A stretch of DNA of 5,295 bases from Bacillota bacterium. GTDB taxonomy: Bacteria > Bacillota_A > Clostridia > Peptostreptococcales > Anaerovoracaceae. Positions within the stretch are counted from its first letter, which is position 1. Each line of letters starts with the position of its first letter. The translations under genes and the position numbers were made by a program. The notes beneath the pieces are model-generated. The model saw nothing but the letters and a program-made list of their open reading frames with translations. It had not been told where the DNA came from and did no database searches. Below are positions 1 to 5,156 of the stretch, in pieces. The DNA lies in the NCBI GenBank assembly GCA_017437925.1, contig JAFRWQ010000221.1:1-5295 (forward strand), in the 5' to 3' direction.

Positions 1-590
1 CCATCGTGGAACCCAACGTGAGGGGGTCTTCGGGCTACGGCAAGACCTACTGCCACCTGGATGACGTAGAAAAGAGGCTCGACAGCGTTAAGGACATAAA
101 GGCCCTGGACGACCATCTTATAGAGCAAGGCATAGCGGACAGGGACCGCATCGCGGTCATGGGCACCAGCTACGGAGGCTTCATGACCCTCAACTGCGCC
201 GCAAGATACCCGGAGCTCTGGTGCTGCTGCGTCGCGACGGTGGGCATGTTCAACCTGGTGACCTTCCTTGAAAACACTTCGCCCTTCCGCAGGAGCAACA
301 GGGAGCAGGAGTACGGAAGCCTCGAAAAGCACCGCGACATACTTTACAACGTATCTCCTGCGGCCAAGGTCGACGACATAGTAGGCCCCCTCCTCATCAT
401 TCACGGCAAGAACGACCCGAGAGTGCCGGTCACCGAAGCCTACCAGGCCATGGAATACCTGAAGAAGAAGGGCGTGGACGCCGAAATGATGATATACGAC
501 GACGAGGGACACGGGGTCGCCAAGTTTAAGAACAAGCTGGACTGCTATCCCAGGGTGCTCAAGTTCGTCGAAAGGTGCATGAAGCTGTAG
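1..590 (+). CDS. S9 family serine peptidase (prolyl oligopeptidase type), C-terminal part
   Basis: This is the 3' end of a gene that starts before the window; the reading frame is open from position 3 and ends at TAG 588-590. The visible 196 residues form the alpha/beta-hydrolase catalytic domain of the prolyl oligopeptidase (S9) family, which cleaves short peptides with a Ser-Asp-His triad. Counting from the Val codon at position 6 as residue 1, I see the NVRGSSGYG strand-turn that leads into the fold, the nucleophile elbow GTSYGG with Ser55 (codon 168-170), the acid motif HGKNDPRVP with Asp137, and DEGHG with His169. All three catalytic residues are therefore present and the C-terminus looks complete. 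The usual beta-propeller N-terminal domain would lie upstream. No signal or anchor can be judged. The M14 carboxypeptidase gene follows after 15 bp in the same direction, which suggests co-transcription and a shared role in peptide breakdown. Family assignment is firm; S9 subfamily (oligopeptidase, acylaminoacyl-peptidase or dipeptidyl-peptidase-like) is not decidable from this part. Confidence 0.93.
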   Translation, partial: IVEPNVRGSSGYGKTYCHLDDVEKRLDSVKDIKALDDHLIEQGIADRDRIAVMGTSYGGFMTLNCAARYPELWCCCVATVGMFNLVTFLENTSPFRRSNREQEYGSLEKHRDILYNVSPAAKVDDIVGPLLIIHGKNDPRVPVTEAYQAMEYLKKKGVDAEMMIYDDEGHGVAKFKNKLDCYPRVLKFVERCMKL

Positions 591-605
591 CGCAGGGGGC
601 GTGAG

Positions 606-2024
606 ATGAAGGATGTTTTTCAGAGAGTTTTAGACAGTATCCCCGATTACAAGGTCTTTATGACCGTGGATGAGATGGACGAGAGTTCGAAGAAGCTGAC
701 GGAGGAATACCCCGATACCGTCAAGCTTCTTGAGATCGGAAGATCGAGGGCCGGCCATCCGATCTACTGCCTTAAGATAGGCGATTATCCCAGGTCGGCT
801 ATACTTTACGGCTGCCCCCATCCCAACGAGCCGATAGGGGCCATGCTTCTCGAGCATCTGTCCCGGTCTTTGGCTGAAGACGGGGAATTCAGGGATGAGC
901 TGGGCTATACCTGCTACATAATAAAGTCCTGGGACTGCGACGCCACCCGGCTCAACGAGGGCTGGTTCAAAGGCCCCTTCACGGTGACCAATTACGCGAA
1001 GAATTTCTTCAGGCCGGCTTCCCACAAGCAGGTGGAATGGACCTTCCCCATAGACTACAAGGGCCTTCATTTCCGCGATCCTCTGCCCGAGACCCGGGCT
1101 TTAATGAAGCTCATGGATGAAGTCAGGCCCCAGTTCCTCTATTCGCTGCACAACGGCGGCTTCGGCGGGGTCTACTGGTACATGACCTATCTCATGCCCG
1201 AGGACGTGAGGGCGGAAATGTACGGCGCCGCCGAGAGCCAGCAGGTGATACTCGATCTGGGCGAGCCCGAGACTCCCTACTGCGTGTCCATAGGGCCGGC
1301 CATGTACCGCATGATCTCCCAAAAGGACAATTACGACTATCTCGAGGCTAACGGGATCGCGGAACCGGCGAAGGCCATAAGGGAAGGGACCTGCTCCGCC
1401 GATTACGGCGCCGAGGTCAGCGACGCCTACATACTCCTGACCGAGCTCCCTTATTTCTTCGATAAGAGGATAGGCGACCTGTCCGAGACCGGCAGGATCA
1501 GAAAGGACGTGGTCCGCGAAAAACTCGACTTCGTTGAAAGCTTCGATGCCTTCGTTTCGTCCGTGATGGCCGGAAGCGAGAAGTACATAAGAGAGGACGA
1601 CCCCTTCCTTACGACGATCAGAGCCTCCTACAGGGCGGCCTCGTCTGAAGCAACCAGGAAGATGATAGAGCAGAACCCGGATTACGCCAGAAACGCCACG
1701 GCCGCCGAGGAATTCTCGAACCTGCTGGTGACGAGATTCTACAAGCTGCTGACCCTGGGCATGATGGTGCGCATGCACGAGGGAGAGCTCGCCGCCATGA
1801 AGTCGGCGGGAGAAGACGACGCCGAAAAGAGGGACGCCCTCGAAAAGGGCCTTGAAAGCTCCCTCAAGGCCTTCGGCGAGCTTTCCGCCTATCTTGAGGA
1901 AAAGCTTGATTACCAAGTCGTTCCCGTGAGAAAGCTGGTATACATCCAGCTTGCCAGCGGCCTGCTGGTGATGGACCATCTGAAGAAAGAGGCTCGGCCC
2001 GCAGGGCAGGGCGCCGGTCGATAA
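606..2024 (+). CDS. M14-type zinc carboxypeptidase
   Basis: A complete 472-residue protein. It starts at ATG 606 with an AGGGGG Shine-Dalgarno at 594-599, 6 bp upstream, and ends at TAA 2022-2024. It carries the M14 (carboxypeptidase A-like) zinc site in order: HPNE (His72, Glu75, the HxxE pair), SLHNGG with His182 as third ligand, and LLTELPYF with Glu280 as the likely general base (the TEL context matches the family's catalytic Glu). The reaction inferred is removal of a C-terminal amino acid from peptides. There is no signal peptide or membrane segment, so it should act in the cytoplasm. Residues about 290-472 form a charged, probably helical extension beyond the catalytic core, longer than a minimal M14 domain; I see no motif in it. 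The gene lies 15 bp after the S9 peptidase gene and is followed by a strong terminator, so the two probably form the end of one operon. Family is fairly sure; substrate is unknown, and an amidase or deacylase-like activity within the M14 clan is possible. Confidence 0.88.
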   Translation: MKDVFQRVLDSIPDYKVFMTVDEMDESSKKLTEEYPDTVKLLEIGRSRAGHPIYCLKIGDYPRSAILYGCPHPNEPIGAMLLEHLSRSLAEDGEFRDELGYTCYIIKSWDCDATRLNEGWFKGPFTVTNYAKNFFRPASHKQVEWTFPIDYKGLHFRDPLPETRALMKLMDEVRPQFLYSLHNGGFGGVYWYMTYLMPEDVRAEMYGAAESQQVILDLGEPETPYCVSIGPAMYRMISQKDNYDYLEANGIAEPAKAIREGTCSADYGAEVSDAYILLTELPYFFDKRIGDLSETGRIRKDVVREKLDFVESFDAFVSSVMAGSEKYIREDDPFLTTIRASYRAASSEATRKMIEQNPDYARNATAAEEFSNLLVTRFYKLLTLGMMVRMHEGELAAMKSAGEDDAEKRDALEKGLESSLKAFGELSAYLEEKLDYQVVPVRKLVYIQLASGLLVMDHLKKEARPAGQGAGR

Positions 2025-2059
2025 AGCGGACGTTCTCTGCCCGTGACATGACCAGAAAT

Positions 2060-2097
2060 AAAGACGGAGCTCCCGAAAGGAAGCTCCGTCTTTTTGC
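2060..2097 (+). terminator. Intrinsic terminator of the peptidase operon
   Basis: A perfect 12-bp stem (2060-2071 pairing with 2082-2093, core GACGGAGCT/AGCTCCGTC) closes a 10-nt loop and runs into a T tract (2091-2095, with a further T run at 2101-2106). It lies 35 bp after the stop of the M14 gene. The 5' side starts with A residues, so the reverse transcript would also have a few U residues and could terminate weakly, but the plus-strand form is much better. Confidence 0.92.
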
Positions 2098-2172
2098 TGT
2101 CTTTTTCACGGCAAATACTATTCGCGCTGCAAGAAAAGCTCATAGAGCGGCGATGCGGCGGCGCAGGCCGTT

Positions 2173-2201
2173 AAAAAACGGGCCCGCTGAACGCGGGCCC
2201 G
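2173..2201 (-). terminator. Intrinsic terminator of the amidohydrolase gene
   Basis: On the minus strand a perfect 9-bp G+C stem (2201-2193 pairing with 2187-2179, CGGGCCCGC/GCGGGCCCG) closes a 5-nt loop and is followed directly by six T residues (complement of A 2173-2178). It begins 24 bp after the amidohydrolase stop codon, a textbook position. With the plus-strand terminator at 2060-2097 it insulates two convergent transcription units. Confidence 0.93.
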
Positions 2202-2225
2202 CCGCAGGGTCTTACATTTTCAGGA

Positions 2226-3410
2226 TTACATCATGGTCATGTCGAGTCTCTTGTTCTCGTAGACCTCGCCCTCGATGATGGTGTAGTCGCAGCGGCTGTA
2301 GTTGCAGAACGGATCGCCGTCCCAGATGCAGATGTCGGCGTCTTTTCCGGGCTCGAGGGTACCGACCCTGTCGGAAATGCCCAGAAGCTTGGCCGGGTTG
2401 ACGGTGACGCACTTGAGGGCGTCCTCCCAGGCCAGGCCTTCTCTGATGCACAGGCCTATGTGCATGGGCAGCTTCTTGGTAAGGATGCTGGCGTCTTCGG
2501 TGAGGCAGACGGTGACTCCGTGCTTGATAAGCTCCTGCGGAGTCATTATGCTGCGTCCCCAGACTTCCTGCTTGTAGGGGCCCGATACCAGGGGTCCTAT
2601 GGTGCAGATTATGCCTTTTTCGGCCAGCTTGTCGGCCAGCTTGTAGCCTTCGGTGGCGTGCTCGAGGGCGTATTTGAGGCCGAACTCCTCGCATATCCTC
2701 ATGGCGGTGGCTATGTCGTCGACTCTGTGGCAGTGGATGCGGCAGAGCATCTCGCCTCTTATGACGGGCACGAGAGCGTCAAGCTTGGCGTCGAACTTGG
2801 GAGCCTTGGCAGGGTCTCCGTCAGCCGCCTTAAGGGCGTCTGAATAATCCTTAGCCTTGCGCAGGGTCTCCCTTAAGACCGCGGCGGTGCCCATGCGGGT
2901 CTTGATCTTGTTGCTCTGGGAATATACTGCCTTGGGGTTCTCGCCCAGGGCCATTTTCATGACCTGGGTCCCGGGTATCATCATGTCGTCAGGGGTGGGG
3001 CGGTCGGCCATCTTGAAGGCCACGCCTACTCCGCCTATGACGTTGGCGGAGCCGGGCAGGACCATGGCGGTGGTGAAGCCCGCTCTTCTCACCCAGTCGA
3101 TGGCCATGCCTTCGGGATAGAAGGCGTCGATGACCCTTACCTGGGAGGTGATGGGATCGGTGCCTTCGTTGGTGTCTCCGCTGTTGGCGCCGCGCATCAT
3201 GGGTTCGCCCATCAGGGTCGCGTGGGTGTGGGCTTCGATGAAGCCGGGCAGGACCCACTTGCCTCTGGCGTTGATGACCCTGGCGCCTTCGGGCGCCTTC
3301 AGGCCTTCTCCCACGGCCTTGATCTTGCCGTCTTCGACCAGGACGGTCGCTTTCCTGTAGACCTTTCCGGTCCCGTCGTACACAGTTCCGTTGGTGATAG
3401 CAAGTACCAT
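2226..3410 (-). CDS. Imidazolonepropionase-like metal-dependent amidohydrolase
   Basis: A complete 394-residue member of the amidohydrolase superfamily. The start chosen is ATG 3408-3410 because AAGGAGG (3416-3422) sits 5 bp upstream; an in-frame ATG ten codons earlier has no ribosome site. The order is typical: an N-terminal beta-sandwich strand (AITNGTVYDGTG, then VLVEDGKI), the PGFIEAHTH metal motif (His61, His63), a TIM-barrel with RGEMLCRIHCHRVDDI (Glu220, His226, His228), LEHATEG (His251), LTED (Asp306 as the expected C-terminal metal/catalytic Asp), and VTVNPAKLLGI...GTLEPGKDADICIWDGDP, the closing signature of the family. The HxHRxDD motif and HATE motif fit the imidazolonepropionase-like/metal-dependent hydrolase subgroup rather than urease-, dihydroorotase- or adenosine-deaminase-type enzymes. 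No signal peptide is seen, so it should be cytoplasmic. It probably hydrolyses a C-N bond in a small cyclic amide or peptide-like compound; some relatives act as prolidases. The true substrate cannot be read from the sequence. It stands alone, with its own promoter region and terminator. Confidence 0.9.
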   Translation of the reverse strand: MVLAITNGTVYDGTGKVYRKATVLVEDGKIKAVGEGLKAPEGARVINARGKWVLPGFIEAHTHATLMGEPMMRGANSGDTNEGTDPITSQVRVIDAFYPEGMAIDWVRRAGFTTAMVLPGSANVIGGVGVAFKMADRPTPDDMMIPGTQVMKMALGENPKAVYSQSNKIKTRMGTAAVLRETLRKAKDYSDALKAADGDPAKAPKFDAKLDALVPVIRGEMLCRIHCHRVDDIATAMRICEEFGLKYALEHATEGYKLADKLAEKGIICTIGPLVSGPYKQEVWGRSIMTPQELIKHGVTVCLTEDASILTKKLPMHIGLCIREGLAWEDALKCVTVNPAKLLGISDRVGTLEPGKDADICIWDGDPFCNYSRCDYTIIEGEVYENKRLDMTMM

Positions 3411-3415
3411 ATGAA

Positions 3416-3422
3416 CCTCCTT
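3416..3422 (-). promoter_or_regulatory. Ribosome binding site of the amidohydrolase gene
   Basis: AAGGAGG on the minus strand, 5 bp from ATG 3408-3410. It fixes the start at the MVLAITNG form and excludes the upstream in-frame ATG at 3438-3440, which lacks any purine-rich site. Confidence 0.9.
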
Positions 3423-3458
3423 GTTCGCTTTTGCTCGCATTGATACAGTTTGCCGGGT

Positions 3459-3475
3459 CGGGCGGGACTCGCCCG
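3459..3475 (-). promoter_or_regulatory. Leader stem-loop upstream of the amidohydrolase gene
   Basis: A 6-bp perfect G+C stem (CGGGCG at 3459-3464, CGCCCG at 3470-3475) with a 5-nt loop lies in the inferred untranslated leader, about 50 bp before the start codon. There is no T run after it on the minus strand, so it is not an intrinsic terminator. It may only stabilise the transcript; a regulatory role is not shown. Confidence 0.4.
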
Positions 3476-3502
3476 CGCCTTCCCCATTTCCTCTCAGCTT
3501 AA

Positions 3503-3531
3503 ACTATATCACATAAAATGTTTTACTTTAA
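3503..3531 (-). promoter_or_regulatory. Probable promoter of the amidohydrolase gene
   Basis: On the minus strand a TATAGT -10 box (3503-3508) is preceded by TGA, giving an extended TGn -10. The -35 at 17-bp spacing is poor (TTAAAG, 3526-3531), as is common with extended -10 promoters. It would give a leader of roughly 85 nt. It overlaps the plus-strand -35 box. Confidence 0.55.
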
Positions 3532-3550
3532 CGAAAATCTGACATATAAT
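3522..3550 (+). promoter_or_regulatory. Promoter of the membrane-protein pair
   Basis: A perfect TATAAT -10 box (3545-3550) lies 17 bp after TTTACT (3522-3527), a 4-of-6 match to the -35 consensus. Transcription should start near 3557, leaving a leader of about 60 nt before ATG 3616. It lies back to back with the amidohydrolase promoter, and the two -35 regions overlap. Confidence 0.75.
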
Positions 3551-3558
3551 ACATGTCA
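3540..3558. promoter_or_regulatory. Inverted repeat over the -10 box (candidate operator)
   Basis: TGACAT (3540-3545) and ATGTCA (3553-3558) are perfect 6-bp inverted arms with a 7-bp spacer that contains most of TATAAT. A dimeric regulator bound here would block RNA polymerase at this promoter. A smaller inverted repeat with the same ACAT/ATGT half-sites and a 3-bp spacer lies at 3511-3521. The binding protein is unknown and is not encoded visibly in the window. Confidence 0.5.
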
Positions 3559-3566
3559 AAGTCCCC

Positions 3567-3595
3567 GCGGCGAGGGCTTGGTTTTGCTGCGCCGC
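3567..3595 (+). promoter_or_regulatory. Weak leader stem-loop before the small membrane-protein gene
   Basis: GCGGCG (3567-3572) can pair with CGCCGC (3590-3595) across a 17-nt loop, just before the AGGAGG site at 3604-3609. The stem is short and the loop large; I list it as the only visible structure in this leader. Confidence 0.25.
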
Positions 3596-3603
3596 AGGAT
3601 AAC

Positions 3604-3609
3604 AGGAGG
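3604..3609 (+). promoter_or_regulatory. Ribosome binding site of the small membrane-protein gene
   Basis: AGGAGG lies 6 bp before ATG 3616-3618 and decides this start. The in-frame ATG at 3553 is rejected because it lies at or before the predicted transcription start, within the operator-like repeat, and has no ribosome site. Confidence 0.9.
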
Positions 3610-3615
3610 ACCGAA

Positions 3616-3972
3616 ATGAAGAAATACATCAGGCTGTACTGGGCAGTTATGGCAGCGGCTGCGGCCGTCTCCCCCCTGTTCCGCATGATCCCCGGAAGGA
3701 ACTGGGGCTTTTACATCGTAGCGTCGGCCATCGCGGCGGGATACGTCAACTACAAGGCTACCCACCACATCGTTGAGACCGGTGAGCGCATACGCTACCT
3801 CGAGATCGAAGAGCTCAAGACCATAGTCTACACCAGGAGCGGCAGGCTGGACCCCGCAACCACTCCCAAGATCCTGGTCGAGGAATACAACGATCTCAAG
3901 TTCATCCAGATCCAGAACTACATCTACATCGTCATGGTCCTGCTGCTGGCCGCCTTCTACATCAAGCACTGA
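3616..3972 (+). CDS. Small membrane protein of unknown function (118 aa)
   Basis: I do not recognise this protein. The 118-residue form begins at ATG 3616, set by AGGAGG 6 bp upstream, and ends at TGA 3970-3972. Hydropathy by eye gives two N-terminal membrane helices (about residues 7-25 and 30-46, separated by the short RMIPGRNW turn), a charged soluble segment of about 50 residues (47-99, rich in Glu, Lys and Arg, with the ERIRYLEIEELKTIVY helix-like stretch), and a C-terminal helix (about 100-116, YIYIVMVLLLAAFYI) ending KH. The positive N-terminus (MKKYIR) suggests the N-terminus stays in the cytoplasm, which would put the middle segment in the cytoplasm too. The larger membrane-protein gene follows 12 bp downstream with a poor ribosome site of its own, so the two are probably co-transcribed and may act together. 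The strong promoter and ribosome site and gene-like codon use support it as a real gene. Confidence 0.82.
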   Translation: MKKYIRLYWAVMAAAAAVSPLFRMIPGRNWGFYIVASAIAAGYVNYKATHHIVETGERIRYLEIEELKTIVYTRSGRLDPATTPKILVEEYNDLKFIQIQNYIYIVMVLLLAAFYIKH

Positions 3973-3984
3973 CGGCTTCCCGAG

Positions 3985-5043
3985 ATGAAAAGAAAAGAAA
4001 AGACCATTAGCGAAGCCGGAGCGAAGCTGCCCGGCATATCGGGAGCCGTGGTGGGAGCCCTCTTCGGGATCCTGCCTTTCGCCGCCGTCATGATCCTTTT
4101 GGGACGCAAGGGCATGTACGCGGCGCCTCTTGCCATGCTGACGCCCTTCGTCTCGTCCTACTTCTACATACAGTCCAAAGGCCTCAGAAGATTCCGCTGG
4201 GCTTTTTCCTGCGTGGGCATATGCAGCGTGCTGATACTGGCCCTTGCCCAGCTCACGGCCCAGAGCTACGTGCTCGGCAGGGAGCCCGAATGGATAGAGG
4301 CTGCCGCCGAACTCGGCGTAAAGCCCGTGGACCTGGCCTTTGAGTCTATGCTGATGGGAGAAAACCTGGTAAAGCTTCTGCCGTCCCTGGGCTTCGTCGC
4401 CCTGATATGCATAGCGGGCCTCTGCTTCAGCAGCTCAAAGCTTGCCGCATACGCCGATCTTTCAAAGGAAGACATCGGCAACATAAAGAAGGACGAGGAA
4501 AGAAAAGAGCGGGAAAAGAAGGAAGAAGAGGAGAGGGAAAGAAGCGAAAAGCGAAAGAACCTTCCCGGAAGGCTCGAGGACTTCGGAGCCGCCCCCGGCG
4601 CCCCCAGGACTCCCAAAGGGGAGTACAGGGTCGCCCCCTACAAGCTGCAGAAGCAGTACATCAACGGACTGGGCATTGCGGTGATACTCATCTTCGGGGC
4701 TCTTGCCGCCTTCGCCCTGTATAAAGGAATAAACGGGCATAAGATAAGGCTCTGCCTGATCTCCGTCCCGGCTCTTTACCTGATATATCAGGGAACACGC
4801 CTGCTTCGTTCCGTGGCGAGGCGCATAGACGTGAAGGGCATGGAGCTCTCGTACAAGACAGCAGGCGGCAAGATCAGAAGCTTCAGCTTCGACGACATCA
4901 GCCGCTGCGAAAAGCTGGACGGGCGCTGCCTTATATACACCGGTTCCGACTCCCCCGCCGGCTTCTTCAACCTGGGCTGGGAGAACGGCAACAGGCTCAT
5001 GGACGCCATCGAAGACTACGGTATAAAGGTCGAGATAAAGTAG
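3985..5043 (+). CDS. Multi-helix membrane protein with charged linker and soluble C-terminal domain, function unknown
   Basis: A complete 352-residue protein that I cannot name. By eye it has four N-terminal membrane helices (about residues 19-40, 44-62, 72-92, 131-149), a loop with an EPEWIEAAAELGVKP segment between helices three and four, then an extremely charged stretch (about 160-192, almost all Lys, Glu and Arg, likely helical or coiled coil) and a Pro/Gly-rich linker (193-212). A second helix pair follows (about 229-247 and 254-272), then a soluble C-terminal domain (about 279-352) with alternating beta-like strands and a final helix (NRLMDAIEDYGIKVEIK). The helix pair followed by a small beta domain resembles the layout of bacterial PH-like membrane proteins, but this is inference from shape, not from a motif. 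The start ATG 3985 is 12 bp after the previous stop and has no good Shine-Dalgarno, so translation is probably coupled to the upstream gene. The stop is TAG 5041-5043, with no clear terminator after it. Confidence 0.85.
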   Translation: MKRKEKTISEAGAKLPGISGAVVGALFGILPFAAVMILLGRKGMYAAPLAMLTPFVSSYFYIQSKGLRRFRWAFSCVGICSVLILALAQLTAQSYVLGREPEWIEAAAELGVKPVDLAFESMLMGENLVKLLPSLGFVALICIAGLCFSSSKLAAYADLSKEDIGNIKKDEERKEREKKEEEERERSEKRKNLPGRLEDFGAAPGAPRTPKGEYRVAPYKLQKQYINGLGIAVILIFGALAAFALYKGINGHKIRLCLISVPALYLIYQGTRLLRSVARRIDVKGMELSYKTAGGKIRSFSFDDISRCEKLDGRCLIYTGSDSPAGFFNLGWENGNRLMDAIEDYGIKVEIK

Positions 5044-5067
5044 GGAAGCTGCCCGGAATGTCTTAAT

Positions 5068-5089
5068 CTTCATCAAATATTCACGAAAT
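5068..5089 (+). repeat. Tandem 11-bp direct repeat upstream of the ABC gene
   Basis: Two adjacent 11-bp units, CTTCATCAAAT (5068-5078) and ATTCACGAAAT (5079-5089), match at 8 of 11 positions. Two weaker continuations follow in the same phase (5090-5100 and 5101-5111, each starting with a base plus TT). An 11-bp period is what OmpR/PhoB-type response regulators read, but the region is short and A+T-rich, so chance is possible. Confidence 0.35.
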
Positions 5090-5109
5090 ATTAAAGCAGG
5101 CTTTAATAT
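5088..5109. promoter_or_regulatory. 22-bp near-perfect palindrome (candidate operator)
   Basis: Two perfect 10-bp arms, ATATTAAAGC (5088-5097) and GCTTTAATAT (5100-5109), are separated by only AG. With a 2-nt spacer it is better suited to a dimeric DNA-binding protein than to an RNA hairpin. It covers the expected -35 position and ends 5 bp before the -10 box, a typical repressor site. It most likely controls the ABC transporter gene. The regulator is not in the window. Confidence 0.6.
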
Positions 5110-5120
5110 ACACATATAAA
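5091..5120 (+). promoter_or_regulatory. Probable promoter of the ABC transporter gene
   Basis: TATAAA (5115-5120), a 5-of-6 match to the -10 consensus, lies 18 bp after TTAAAG (5091-5096), a 3-of-6 match to the -35. The -35 half sits inside the left arm of the palindrome. A second possible pairing is TTCACG (5080-5085) with TAATAT (5104-5109). The start of transcription would fall near 5127 for the first. Confidence 0.5.
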
Positions 5121-5124
5121 TTAT

Positions 5125-5148
5125 GCTTGCCGGCAGATACCGGCAAGC
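5125..5148 (+). promoter_or_regulatory. Stem-loop at the 5' end of the ABC transporter leader
   Basis: A perfect 9-bp stem (GCTTGCCGG 5125-5133, CCGGCAAGC 5140-5148) closes a 6-nt loop. It lies just downstream of the -10 box, so it would sit at or almost at the 5' end of the mRNA, 8 nt before the A-rich ribosome site region. No T run follows, so it is not an intrinsic terminator. A 5'-terminal mRNA-stabilising hairpin or a second protein-binding palindrome both fit. Confidence 0.5.
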
Positions 5149-5156
5149 TGCAAGAA

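Noticed and set aside
1101..1979. A 292-codon open frame on the minus strand inside the M14 gene
   Set aside because: It is antisense to a well-supported enzyme with complete catalytic motifs, lacks any recognisable domain and has His/Gly/Leu-rich content typical of the complement of a GC-rich gene.
2048..2278. A 76-codon plus-strand frame across the convergent gap
   Set aside because: It spans both terminators, has Arg-rich low-information sequence and no ribosome site, and ends inside the antisense of the amidohydrolase gene.
2460..2843. Open frames on the plus strand inside the amidohydrolase gene
   Set aside because: The minus-strand reading gives full amidohydrolase motifs in order with a good start, ribosome site and terminator; the plus-strand frames have none of these.
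3411..3440. A ten-codon longer amidohydrolase start (ATG at 3438-3440)
   Set aside because: There is no ribosome site before it, and the family N-terminus begins at the shorter start, which has AAGGAGG at ideal spacing.
3553..3615. A 21-codon longer start for the small membrane protein
   Set aside because: The ATG at 3553 lies at or before the predicted transcription start just after TATAAT, and the shorter start has AGGAGG at 6 bp.
4462..5115. A 217-codon open frame on the minus strand over the large membrane protein
   Set aside because: It is antisense to a gene with consistent membrane-helix structure. Its Phe/Leu/Ser-rich end is just the complement of the purine tract, and it has no ribosome site that I can see.
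5125..5148. The leader stem-loop as an intrinsic terminator of the membrane-protein pair
   Set aside because: The bases after the stem are TGCAAGAAAAGG with no T run, so it does not fit an intrinsic terminator on the plus strand.
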